A DNA stretch of 64,000 nucleotides, taken from Microbacterium maritypicum (GTDB lineage Bacteria; Actinomycetota; Actinomycetes; Actinomycetales; Microbacteriaceae). The DNA is taken from contig NZ_CP168030.1 in the NCBI RefSeq assembly GCF_041529975.1, positions 930,001 to 994,000 on the forward strand, in the 5' to 3' direction. A program made the translations under genes and the position numbers. The notes under the pieces were generated by a model, which did not search any database, was not told where the DNA came from, and was given only the letters and a program-made list of their open reading frames with translations. The stretch's first letter is position 1; every line of letters begins with the position of its first letter. Positions 27,670 through 36,489 of this stretch are shown one piece after another.

Positions 27670-28698
27670 ATGAGTACTGAGCCATACCGACGCGATGAGG
27701 CTAGCCCGCTCGTATCCGTCGTTGTCCCCGTGTATAACATCGAGACACTCGTCGAGGCCTGCGTTCAGAGCATTTTGGGCCAGAGCTACGCTCACTTGGA
27801 GATCATCCTGGTCGATGACGGTTCCACTGATCGATCAGGTTCGATCTGCGAAGCCATCGCTCAGACCGACGACCGAGTGCGGGTATTGACCAAAGTGAAC
27901 GGCGGGCTGTCAGACGCACGCAACCACGGTATTCGTCACGCGGTAGGCGCGTTGATCACGTGTGTCGATGGCGACGACATGGTCGCCCGGGATTACGTGG
28001 CTGCCCTGATGCGTCCCCTTATCGAGACGGACGCAGACCTTTCTTCCATTGGTTTCTTGAGGGTGCTTGAGGGATACGTGGATGCTCGAACAGACACGCC
28101 GGACGCCACGTACGAGTTTTGGCCGCGGGAGGTAGCGCTGGAACGTCTCTTCCTCCAGGACGGCTTGACAACGAGCGCGTGGGGGAAGATGTACCGGAGC
28201 AATGCCTTCGACGGAATCGAGTACCCCGTCGGCTCCATCCACGAAGATCTCCCCGTCACATACAAGTTGGTCTCGCGAGCGAGAGCCGTCGCTGTGATCA
28301 ACAGCGTCGGATACTTCTATGTTCAGCGACGAGGGAGCATCACGGGGCGGGCCGACTACGGGCGACGTGTCGAGGCGGTGCGGTTCGCGGAGGAGGCGGT
28401 GGAGTTCTGTCGGTTGGAGGAGCCGACCCTGGTGGGTGCGGCGAAGGCGCGGGCGATGATGGAATGCGCGTACATCATCTCTCAAGTGCCGAGGCTCGCA
28501 GATCTCCGTGACCTCGATCCTGTTGTGCCAGGCACAATACGGAGCTACCGCGGCGATGTTCTGCGCTATCGGCGCACGCCGAAAGCGCAGAAGCTCACTG
28601 CGCTGATTTCCTTTGCAGGCATCGGGGCCGTCTGGTCGCTCATGCGAGTGCGATCCATCGCGAGCGCGGCGCGAACAACTATGAGGAGTACCAGATGA
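27670..28698 (+). CDS. GT2 family glycosyltransferase
   Basis: 342 residues. LVSVVVPVYNIETLVEACVQSILGQSY and EIILVDDGSTDRSG are the GT-A nucleotide-binding region, and ALITCVDGDDMVARDY supplies the DxD metal site. It likely adds a sugar to the exopolysaccharide repeat in the cytoplasm. A 101-bp gap separates it from the GT4 gene, in which I see no convincing feature. It overlaps the pyruvyltransferase gene by 4 bp. Confidence 0.9.
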   Translation: MSTEPYRRDEASPLVSVVVPVYNIETLVEACVQSILGQSYAHLEIILVDDGSTDRSGSICEAIAQTDDRVRVLTKVNGGLSDARNHGIRHAVGALITCVDGDDMVARDYVAALMRPLIETDADLSSIGFLRVLEGYVDARTDTPDATYEFWPREVALERLFLQDGLTTSAWGKMYRSNAFDGIEYPVGSIHEDLPVTYKLVSRARAVAVINSVGYFYVQRRGSITGRADYGRRVEAVRFAEEAVEFCRLEEPTLVGAAKARAMMECAYIISQVPRLADLRDLDPVVPGTIRSYRGDVLRYRRTPKAQKLTALISFAGIGAVWSLMRVRSIASAARTTMRSTR

Positions 28699-29762
28699 TT
28701 CGCCGGATCAAGCACATGTTGATTCCGTTCTATCAACGAGCGGCAACGCTACGCGGTGGGCGGACGTTCGTGCGTGAGGGAGACAGACCGACAGCATTCC
28801 TGCTCCTCACGCCCGACTACGGGAACATCGGTGATCTCGCGATCGGAGTCGCCGAGGCGAAGTACCTCGAGCGGAAGATTCCGGGCTACGACGTCGTATC
28901 GATCCCGCTCGCGGAAACGTACGCATGGCTACGTTCCATCAAGACGCGGAGTCGCGAAGGTGACCTCGTGTTCCTCGTCGGAGGGGGCAGTACCGGAGAT
29001 CTGTATCCCCGCGCGCATTTCGGGCGCGTCTTCGTCATTCGATATCTCCGCAAGCTCCCCATGATCTCGTTTCCCCAATCGATCATCTACAGCTCAGACG
29101 ACGCGAAGAGAGTATTTGGGCGGCGAGAACGGGCCGCATTCCAGCGCCACTCATCGCTACGCCTCTTCGTGAGAGAGCGTACGAGTATGAAGATCATGAG
29201 GGAGATCTTCGACGGAGAGGTCGGGTTCTCGCCGGACATCGTTCTCTCAATGACAGGACTGGGCGACGAGCAAGAGCAGCGTTCTCATGCGTTACTCGTG
29301 TTGCGCGGAGATAGTGAGAGAGCTCTCAGCGAGGCTGACCACGAAGAGATCCTCGCGGCAGCCGGCGCAGTGTCCGAGTCAGTCGTGTTTCAGGACCACG
29401 AAGTTGCTTACGACCCCAGCGGAGACGCATCACCTGCCGAGGTGGTCGATACGATGATGGACCGCTACCGCCGGGCTCGGGTGGTAGTCACCGATCGCCT
29501 CCACGGCATGATCTTTGCGGCCGTGACGAGGACTCCCTGTGTCGTGCTTCCGAACTCCAATCACAAGATCACGGGCACCTACGAGGATTGGTTGAAGGAC
29601 GCGTGCCCGTTCATTCGGTTTGCCGATGGCAGGGATACAAAGTCACTGCTGCGCGTCATCGATGAAGTGATGGTTGCTGGACGCGCGGAGGTACGACCAC
29701 CCCAGCTCGATTTTTCCCAGTTGGATGCCGCGGTAGCTGAGTTCGCGCTGCGCAAGGACTGA
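28695..29762 (+). CDS. Polysaccharide pyruvyl transferase family protein
   Basis: 355 residues. FLLLTPDYGNIGDLAIGVAEAKYLERK near residue 35, LVFLVGGGSTGDLYPRAHFGR near 94 and VVVTDRLHGMIFAAVTRTPCVVLPNSNHK near 265 are the three hallmark motifs of the PS_pyruv_trans family, which transfers pyruvate from phosphoenolpyruvate to a sugar as a ketal. It would give an acidic exopolysaccharide. The gene overlaps the GT2 gene by 4 bp and is 2 bp from the Wzx gene, so it lies in the core repeat-unit operon. Confidence 0.92.
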   Translation: MIRRIKHMLIPFYQRAATLRGGRTFVREGDRPTAFLLLTPDYGNIGDLAIGVAEAKYLERKIPGYDVVSIPLAETYAWLRSIKTRSREGDLVFLVGGGSTGDLYPRAHFGRVFVIRYLRKLPMISFPQSIIYSSDDAKRVFGRRERAAFQRHSSLRLFVRERTSMKIMREIFDGEVGFSPDIVLSMTGLGDEQEQRSHALLVLRGDSERALSEADHEEILAAAGAVSESVVFQDHEVAYDPSGDASPAEVVDTMMDRYRRARVVVTDRLHGMIFAAVTRTPCVVLPNSNHKITGTYEDWLKDACPFIRFADGRDTKSLLRVIDEVMVAGRAEVRPPQLDFSQLDAAVAEFALRKD

Positions 29763-29764
29763 GG

Positions 29765-31018
29765 ATGGCGCTGAAGAAGGCCCGTCTCGCCGGAGCGCGC
29801 AGTGCGCTCTTGATCAGCGGCGGAACGCTCGTCGGCCAGGTTGTCACTTTCGTGGCGCTTCCGTTTCTCGCGCGGATCTACTCTCCCGCTGAGTTCGGTG
29901 TCTATTCGCTTGCGCTGACGATCACTGCGCTCGGGCTTCCCATCGCAGTCCTGCGCCTCGATCGTGCGCTCCTGCTTCCGCCCCTCGAGTCCACTACCAA
30001 GTCGCTACTCTGGGCGGCGCTGGCGATCGCCGTCGTGGTTTCGGCGGTCGTTGGCGCCGGGACATGGCTGTTCGGGACCTTTGATCGCGACCCGGTGACG
30101 TCCGTGCTGGTTGCGATTCTCTTGCTGACCTCCGCAGCCGTCGCACTTTTCGTGCCTCTTGCTTCGCGGTCAGGCAACTACGGCTCGCTCGGAATTCGTA
30201 CCGCAACACAATCCGCGAGCAGCACGGCCGCCCAGTTCGCCTTTGGGCTCGCTGGCGTCACATCGGCAGGCCTGGTCGCGGGAGCGGCTATCGGTTCAAG
30301 TGTCGGCGCCACCCTGCTGAGTCCATACGTGCGGCGGTTGCGTGGGCGCGCATCACTGCGCAAGGCGCTCGCGAGTCTGCGGTTGTACTGGCGCTTCCCG
30401 GTGATCTTCATGCCGATCGCCTTCCTGACCTTGCTGGCTCAGCAGATGCCCCTTCTCTTCGGCGCAAGTGTGTTCGGGCTCAGCGCCGCAGGCGTCATCG
30501 GGATGGCTGAGCGGGTGGTTGCCATACCGGTGACGTTGCTTGGGCTGGCAGTCGGAACGGTGTTCGAGAGCGAACTCGCACGCTCCCTCCGGGAACGTGG
30601 CGGAGGGCTGCTGCAGCGTTACCTGCAGACTTCCCTAGCGCTCGCGATCATCGGCCTGCTGGCGGGCGCCGTTCTGGGATTGTTGGCACCTTGGGGCCTC
30701 ACTCTGCTCTTTGGAGAAGAATGGGCCGTCGCGGGTCAGGTTGCTCAAGCTATGTCGATAGTCGTGGCGACGCGCTTGGTTGTCTCCGCTACCAAGAACC
30801 TCACTCAGTTGCTACAGCGGGGGCTGGACTCGCTTGGGCTGGAGATTACGCGTGTCGTGCTCGTAGCGGGCACAGCTGGCATTGCGCTTGTCTGCGGTCT
30901 CGACTTGATCGCGTCGTTGTGGCTGATCTACGGAGCACTCGCGATATCGGATGTCGCAACCTGGTGCTGGGGTCTGCGAGTGCTTCGCGATCATGAGAGA
31001 AATGGAGTGCCGCTGTGA
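29765..31018 (+). CDS. Oligosaccharide flippase (Wzx-like)
   Basis: 417 residues with about 12 hydrophobic segments. The N-terminus ISGGTLVGQVVTFVALPFLARIYSPAEFGVYSLALT is the typical first-helix and loop region of polysaccharide-transport (MATE-like, MOP superfamily) proteins. It is expected to flip the undecaprenyl-linked repeat unit to the outer leaflet for Wzy. It overlaps the following GT4 gene by 4 bp. Confidence 0.9.
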   Translation: MALKKARLAGARSALLISGGTLVGQVVTFVALPFLARIYSPAEFGVYSLALTITALGLPIAVLRLDRALLLPPLESTTKSLLWAALAIAVVVSAVVGAGTWLFGTFDRDPVTSVLVAILLLTSAAVALFVPLASRSGNYGSLGIRTATQSASSTAAQFAFGLAGVTSAGLVAGAAIGSSVGATLLSPYVRRLRGRASLRKALASLRLYWRFPVIFMPIAFLTLLAQQMPLLFGASVFGLSAAGVIGMAERVVAIPVTLLGLAVGTVFESELARSLRERGGGLLQRYLQTSLALAIIGLLAGAVLGLLAPWGLTLLFGEEWAVAGQVAQAMSIVVATRLVVSATKNLTQLLQRGLDSLGLEITRVVLVAGTAGIALVCGLDLIASLWLIYGALAISDVATWCWGLRVLRDHERNGVPL

Positions 31019-32082
31019 GAATTGTCCACGTCATAAACGCGCTGGCCACAGGCGGAGCAGAGCGCATGGTCGTCGAGTTATCCACGCATGGAATCGCTCA
31101 GGGGCATGACGTCGGCATCGTTGTTCTCGCGGACCTCGACGGGATTCCGCGGGCGATAGCGAAGGATAGGCAGATTCCCATCTCCGTGGCAGGTGCTTCC
31201 TTAAAGGACCCTCGCCTGCCTTCTCGGCTGCGAAAGCTTACGGCCGATGCCGACATCGTGCACGTGCACCTCTTCCCTGCGATGTACTGGGCGGCGACGT
31301 TGAGAAGCCCGAAGATCTTTACCGAGCACAGCACTCACAACCGTCGGATGGATAGGGCTCGGTTCCGACTGCCGGAGCGGTGGGCCTACGACCACTACGA
31401 CCGCGTTGTGGCGATCGGACGAGGAGTAGAGCGAAGACTCATCGAGCACGCCGTCTCGATCCGGAGCCGGACACCGATCGTCACGGCTCAGAATGGTGTC
31501 TCGGACGATTTCTTCTCCGCCACGTGGAACGCCCCCGAGGGTCGACCGCGCCTGATCTCTGTCGGGTCGTTGACAGACGTGAAGCAGCATCGCATCGCCA
31601 TCGATGCGCTGGCGCTCTTGCCAAGAGCGACTCTCGACATTGCCGGCGATGGCCCGCTACGAGACGAACTTCAATCGCAGATCGAAACGAGGGGTCTGCG
31701 TGATCGGGTGCAACTGCTGGGCAACGTCAAAGACATTCCGGGGCTGCTGCGGGGATTCAGCCTGCTGCTCTCCACGTCGAAGTTCGAGGGGTTCAGCCTC
31801 GTGGCGGCGGAAGCGCAAGCGGTTGGTCTTCCCGTGGTGGGCCCTGCAGTAGAGGGATTCGACGACGTGGTGATCGACCACGAGTCCGGCCTCCTTTTCG
31901 ACACGACCACGCCCGAGACGGTAGCGTCCACCGTTCTCCGGGCGCTGGAGCCGGAACGATACGCAGCTCTCGCAGCAGGCGCCGTAGCGAATGCGCGTCG
32001 TTTCACGATGGCCGCCTCCTTCGAGGCGAACTTTGCGGTCTACACATCTGTGTTGGAGAGGCGGTCCGCATCAACAAAGTGA
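31015..32082 (+). CDS. GT4 family glycosyltransferase
   Basis: 355 residues from a GTG overlapping the wzx stop (GTGA). RIVHVINALATGGAERMVVELSTHG is the GT4 N-terminus with the Gly-Gly-Ala-Glu motif; PRLISVGSLTDVKQHRIAIDAL and STSKFEGFSLVAAEAQAVGLPVVGP form the donor-binding half. It probably adds a sugar to the repeat unit. The downstream gap of 246 bp marks the end of this tight operon. Confidence 0.9.
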   Translation: MRIVHVINALATGGAERMVVELSTHGIAQGHDVGIVVLADLDGIPRAIAKDRQIPISVAGASLKDPRLPSRLRKLTADADIVHVHLFPAMYWAATLRSPKIFTEHSTHNRRMDRARFRLPERWAYDHYDRVVAIGRGVERRLIEHAVSIRSRTPIVTAQNGVSDDFFSATWNAPEGRPRLISVGSLTDVKQHRIAIDALALLPRATLDIAGDGPLRDELQSQIETRGLRDRVQLLGNVKDIPGLLRGFSLLLSTSKFEGFSLVAAEAQAVGLPVVGPAVEGFDDVVIDHESGLLFDTTTPETVASTVLRALEPERYAALAAGAVANARRFTMAASFEANFAVYTSVLERRSASTK

Positions 32083-32328
32083 GCGTGCCCGGCGGCCGAC
32101 TCCGCCCAACTCTCGTCCAGGGGACTCCAGTTCTTCGCCCCGGGCTGCAGGTCGGCCGTTGGGAGGCGATCATCGGCATCCTGCGGATGTCGTGGGGGTG
32201 CCCTATCTCCTCGGTCGCCGACTGATCGCATAGGGGCGTCCGCGCGAAGTAGCGGGCGCCTTGCTCTTCATGAGGGTGCCTTCCGCCTAGACTGAGCCGA
32301 TAAGTAGCAGAGCACCGGGGGAGTAGGC
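32083..32328. other. 246-bp intergenic region before the wzy gene
   Basis: No reading frame of note. A TAGACT box (32288-32293) with weak upstream sequence may be the promoter for the polymerase gene, and GGGGGAG just before the GTG is its ribosome site. I see no other structure that I can support. Confidence 0.4.
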
Positions 32329-33651
32329 GTGGCATTCTTGCTGGCGTTCGTGAACATCGTCGCGTATCTGGCCGCCCCGCCCGCAGGGTTTGCGACTGTC
32401 GTGGTCACGATGGTGATCGTTGGCGTCCGTCGAGGCCGCTCACGGCTTGAGAAACTTCTGACGATGCTCGTGCTGACGATGCCCCTCTACGCGCTCCCCG
32501 TACTGCCGGGTCTTCATCACGTCGCGTCTTGGACAACGCTTCTCCTCGTTGCACTGCTTGTGATGGTGATACCGCACATCACACGCATGTCTCCGGTCAT
32601 CCTGGTGGCGTTGTTCATCATCGTGGCCTTCAGCATCCTGACCGGACTGTCGTCGGGTGACGGTGCCGATGGGTGGTATTACATCGCTCAGTTCTTGATG
32701 TTTACCGTTCCAGCAGTAATCGTCTATGAAGCGCGATCCTGGATCCGAGCCACGCTGGACAAAGACGCCGCAAACCGTCTGTTGTCGACCCTGGCGTCGA
32801 CGCAACTTGCGCTCGCGATCGGCGTTCTTGTTCAATGGCAACTTCACAGTCGCCTAGGGATTTCGCTGGGTTCCATTAGCTTCTTCGCCGAGCGCGTCAC
32901 CTATGACCTCACGGTCTCCGCCTACAGTGTCCTCTCTGGACTGCTAGCCATCGGAATCGTCTTGGCACCCACTCTGTGGCGCCGAGGGCGCTGGAAGATG
33001 GCCGTCATCCTTGCCGTCGTCTCTTCGTTCGCAATCGTGGTCAATTCCTCGCGCACCGGCATCATCGTGGGCGCTGTCGTACTCGGCCTCGCGATCTTGT
33101 TCCCGCCGAAGGGCGCCCGCCGATTCGGTGCGCGGCTTGCTATCGTCCCGGCTGGAATTCTCGCTTGGTGGATGTACGACCTGTACGCGGGCTCGGTCCG
33201 AGGTCGAGAAGGATTCCTGGACGACAACGGACGGTTCGAGACGTTCCGCAATGCGTTCGACCGGATGATGGCAACCGACGAGAACTTCCTCCTTGGGGTC
33301 GGCTACGCCGATTACGAGGGTGTCGCACCGCACAACTTCGTTGTGGAGACTTTGGTCAGTTCCGGCGTTATTGTCAGCGCCGTCGTCTTCGCACTGATCG
33401 TCGGCCTGCTGGTCTACCTTCGGCAGAGCGAATGGCAGTACTCAATCTGGGCTCTGCTCGGAGCCTCCATGCTGTTCGCCGGTTTTTACGCGGTGAAGGC
33501 AGCCGCGGTCATCGCCGTGCTCATGCTCGCTCTGCGAGCCGCTGACAACGCTACACAGCGGGGTGATGTCGCTCCTCCGGCTGTTGGACTCGCGAACCAA
33601 GAGCGTCCCGAGATGATGAACGGCTCGCAAAAGACACGTCGGACTGCGTGA
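32329..33651 (+). CDS. O-antigen ligase/polymerase-like membrane protein (Wzy)
   Basis: 440 residues with about ten to twelve hydrophobic segments. The Wzy_C region is visible as VNSSRTGIIVGAVVLGLAI followed by a large outer loop, then APHNFVVETLVSSGVIVS, the Arg and His motifs of the Wzy/WaaL family. It should polymerise flipped repeat units outside the membrane. The GTG start at 32329 has GGGGGAG upstream. The C-terminal 50 residues are hydrophilic. Its separation from the wzx operon suggests its own promoter. Confidence 0.88.
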   Translation: MAFLLAFVNIVAYLAAPPAGFATVVVTMVIVGVRRGRSRLEKLLTMLVLTMPLYALPVLPGLHHVASWTTLLLVALLVMVIPHITRMSPVILVALFIIVAFSILTGLSSGDGADGWYYIAQFLMFTVPAVIVYEARSWIRATLDKDAANRLLSTLASTQLALAIGVLVQWQLHSRLGISLGSISFFAERVTYDLTVSAYSVLSGLLAIGIVLAPTLWRRGRWKMAVILAVVSSFAIVVNSSRTGIIVGAVVLGLAILFPPKGARRFGARLAIVPAGILAWWMYDLYAGSVRGREGFLDDNGRFETFRNAFDRMMATDENFLLGVGYADYEGVAPHNFVVETLVSSGVIVSAVVFALIVGLLVYLRQSEWQYSIWALLGASMLFAGFYAVKAAAVIAVLMLALRAADNATQRGDVAPPAVGLANQERPEMMNGSQKTRRTA

Positions 33652-33704
33652 TCGCTTTCGGTTGTCCCGCGCCCGGTTCGGGCCCCACTGCGCCCGCTGA
33701 TTGA

Positions 33705-35555
33705 ATGGAAGACATGCATCAGGAGGACCCCCAGCCCCGCACGCGGCGCGAAGCGCGCTCTCTTGCGGAGCCCCCCACTGACGACCTTCCGCCGCGCGGT
33801 GATGACGGCCCCCGTCCGCGCCGCCGCCGTCGAGTGTGGATCTGGCTCACAGTCAGCGTGCTGCTGGTGCTCATCGTCGCCGGTGCCGCTTTCGCGGCCG
33901 TGAAACTGTATGACCGGGCGATGACCACGCGTGCGCATCTTGAAGCGGCGATGGGCGAGGTGCAGACCGTCCAGCAGTCGGTCCTCGCGCAGGACACGGC
34001 CGCTGCAACGGAGGCAGCAGCGCGCTTGGCGCAGGAGACGTCTGCCGCGCTAGAGCCCACGCAGGGCCGTCTGTGGGCATTTGCCGAGTACGTGCCGTGG
34101 GTCGGGTCGAACCTTGCGGCTGTTCGTCAGGTCGCGGAAGTGACGGACGCGCTCGTCGCGGACGTCGTGACGCCGGCAACCCAGCTCAACCTGGCGGCGC
34201 TCGCGCCCAGCGGTGGACGCATCGATGTGGCAGCGCTCGGCGAGCTGTCCACTGTCGTCGACGGCGTGGCCACTGGCGTGGAGAAGGCATCCTCGACGAT
34301 CAACAAGATCGATAAGTCCGGTCTGATCGACCAAGTATCGGCGGGAGTCGTCAAGCTCGAAGGCGCACTCGCGAAACTGGACGAGACGCTCGCTCCGGTG
34401 CACGAGATCCTCGGCGTGCTTCCTGAAGCGCTCGGAGCGGGTGGAGCGCGGGACTACCTCGTTATGTTCCAGGGGAACTCTGAGGCCCGTAGCCTCGGCG
34501 GGAACGCGGCAGTTTTCATCGTCATCCACGTCGACAACGGGGCGATTTCCATCACCGAGCATGTGGACAGCTCTGACTTCAAGCAGCCCCTGGACGAACC
34601 CGTCGTTCCCCTCGACCCGGAAGCGGTCGCGATCTATGGAGACAAGATCGGCCGCTACACCCCCGACTTCACGATGGTTCCCGACTTCCCGACGGCGTCG
34701 GGAATTCTGCAGGGGTGGTGGGATCGCGATGTGCAGACGAACGTTGACGCGTACATCTCGATGGACCCTGTGGCTCTCTCGTATCTCCTCGCCGCGACGG
34801 GCCCGGTCGCGCTACCGACCGGCGACACTCTGACGGCCGAGAACGCCGTACCGCTTCTCTTGAACGAGGCGTATTTCCGATACGAAGATCCCCTGATGCA
34901 AAACGCGTTCTTCGGAGCAGCCGCCGATGCGGTGTTCACTGCGCTGACAAGCGGTACCGGGTCGCCGACCGGCCTGATCTCCGCGCTGGGGCGCGCTGCG
35001 GCGGAAGGGCGCATCCTCTACACAAGCGAGGACCCGGACGAGATGGCGTTGATCGCGTCATCGCGTATGAGCGGTCGGATGCCGACAGCAGCGGAGGGTA
35101 ACCCGTTGCTCGGTGTTTTCGTGAACGACAACACCGCTTCGAAGAAGAGCTACTACCTCGACATGAGTATCGACGCTTGCGCGGCCGACGGGGAGACGAG
35201 CGCATCGGTGACTCTGAAGTCGTCTCTCGACGAGGCGGAAGCTGCGCGTCTTCCTTACTACATCGCGGGCCCTTACTACCCGCTGGGTGACATCAGCAGT
35301 TATGTCGTCCTCTACGGGCCGGTCGGTTCGATGTTCGCGAGCGTCGAGATCGATGGGCAGGCAGCGACACCGCTCGCGGTCGGTCAGCACCTCGGACGCC
35401 CTGCCGTCAAGGTCGAAGTGCTGAACCATTACGTGAGCGAACATGTGATCGATGTTCGTTTCACTGATGTGCCCGCGGGGGGAGAGGACCTGGAGGTATG
35501 GCACACGCCGATGACGCGCGAGACGCCTGTCACTCTGACTTCTTGCGGCGGATAG
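33705..35555 (+). CDS. DUF4012 domain-containing membrane-anchored protein
   Basis: 616 residues. A Pro/Arg-rich cytoplasmic head of about 43 residues is followed by one membrane helix (about 44-66), so most of the protein is outside the cell. The outer part has a helical stretch (residues 70-200) and the DUF4012 core with YLVMFQGNSEARSLGGNAAVFIVIHVDNG and DFTMVPDFPTASGILQGWW. DUF4012 proteins commonly sit in actinobacterial exopolysaccharide loci; their activity is not established. Only 4 bp separate it from the nucleotidyltransferase gene, so the three genes to 37829 form an operon. Confidence 0.85.
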   Translation: MEDMHQEDPQPRTRREARSLAEPPTDDLPPRGDDGPRPRRRRRVWIWLTVSVLLVLIVAGAAFAAVKLYDRAMTTRAHLEAAMGEVQTVQQSVLAQDTAAATEAAARLAQETSAALEPTQGRLWAFAEYVPWVGSNLAAVRQVAEVTDALVADVVTPATQLNLAALAPSGGRIDVAALGELSTVVDGVATGVEKASSTINKIDKSGLIDQVSAGVVKLEGALAKLDETLAPVHEILGVLPEALGAGGARDYLVMFQGNSEARSLGGNAAVFIVIHVDNGAISITEHVDSSDFKQPLDEPVVPLDPEAVAIYGDKIGRYTPDFTMVPDFPTASGILQGWWDRDVQTNVDAYISMDPVALSYLLAATGPVALPTGDTLTAENAVPLLLNEAYFRYEDPLMQNAFFGAAADAVFTALTSGTGSPTGLISALGRAAAEGRILYTSEDPDEMALIASSRMSGRMPTAAEGNPLLGVFVNDNTASKKSYYLDMSIDACAADGETSASVTLKSSLDEAEAARLPYYIAGPYYPLGDISSYVVLYGPVGSMFASVEIDGQAATPLAVGQHLGRPAVKVEVLNHYVSEHVIDVRFTDVPAGGEDLEVWHTPMTRETPVTLTSCGG

Positions 35556-35559
35556 CGAA

Positions 35560-36489
35560 GTGGCGAGCGTCGTGAGAGCCACCGATGCCGTGACCTCAAG
35601 CCTCAGCCTCGGGCACGCGACCACGCTCGCCCATGCGCTCTGCGGGGCGATCGGCGATCGTCACGATATCCGGGTGCTGTCGATCAAAGGCCCGTTTGCC
35701 GAGTACCACGGCCTCCGTCCTGCTCGGACGGCCGCCGACGCGGACGTCCTCGTGGCGCCTAGCGATTTCGATGCCTTCTGCGCTGCCATCGAGGCTGCCG
35801 GGTGGAAGGAGCGTGTCGCGCGAGAGACACCGACTCTGATCGCGAACCACTCCCGCACGTACATCCATGATTCCTGGCCGTGTGACATCGATGTGCATCT
35901 GTGGTTTCCCGGCTTCTTCGCGGATCCATCTGTGGTGTTCGATGAGCTGTGGAAGCGTCGATGCGCGATCCCGATCGGCGAAGTCACCGTGCTGTTCCCC
36001 GGGCGTCCGGGTGCGGCGGCGATCGCTGCCATGCATGCGCTGCGGAACATGACCGTCGTCCGTCACCAGGCGGAATGGGCGTGGGTTCGAGATGCGCTTC
36101 GCGACGACTTCTCCGAAACGGATCGGCGCGACTTCCTCGATCTCGTGACGAAGGGTCGCGCGCAGTGGGTGCTCCGCGATCAGCTGCGCGACATCACAGG
36201 GGTGGAACCCGAGAACGATCTCACGGCAGAGGAGCAGCGCGCCTGGCAGGCACACCGGGACTTCGCTGCCGACGGTGGTGCCGCGAGTTGGTGGATCGCC
36301 CTGCGGCGGCAGCCGTTTTCGGAATGGCCGGCTTTCCTGTTGCGCGCGGCCTGGGTGCCGCGGGCCGAGATTCCTCGAAACGATGCGTCGGTTCTCCCAT
36401 CTCGAGGGCAGGCCTGGTCCTATCAGGTTGCTCGATGGGGACGCGGATTCACCGCGACGCTGCGATACGTACGCGGTGCAGACCGTTGA
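35560..36489 (+). CDS. Nucleotidyltransferase family protein (NTP_transf_5-like)
   Basis: 309 residues starting at GTG. IRVLSIKGPFAEYHGLRPARTAADADVLVAPSDFDAFCAAIEAAGW contains the KGxxxxxxY and D-D-V pattern of the uncharacterised nucleotidyltransferase family PF14907, and CDIDVHLWFPGF supplies a second acidic strand. Members occur in lasso-peptide clusters of the paeninodin type (PadeN) and in polysaccharide loci; the substrate is unknown. It is coupled by a 4-bp overlap (TTGA) to a degenerate HprK/PqqD protein, which matches the company this family keeps. Confidence 0.82.
   Translation: MASVVRATDAVTSSLSLGHATTLAHALCGAIGDRHDIRVLSIKGPFAEYHGLRPARTAADADVLVAPSDFDAFCAAIEAAGWKERVARETPTLIANHSRTYIHDSWPCDIDVHLWFPGFFADPSVVFDELWKRRCAIPIGEVTVLFPGRPGAAAIAAMHALRNMTVVRHQAEWAWVRDALRDDFSETDRRDFLDLVTKGRAQWVLRDQLRDITGVEPENDLTAEEQRAWQAHRDFAADGGAASWWIALRRQPFSEWPAFLLRAAWVPRAEIPRNDASVLPSRGQAWSYQVARWGRGFTATLRYVRGADR

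Noticed and set aside
26405..33651. The exopolysaccharide genes as a recent mobile island
   Set aside because: Codon use looks less GC-biased than in the flanks, but there is no integrase, transposase, tRNA boundary or flanking repeat, so transfer cannot be dated or bounded.
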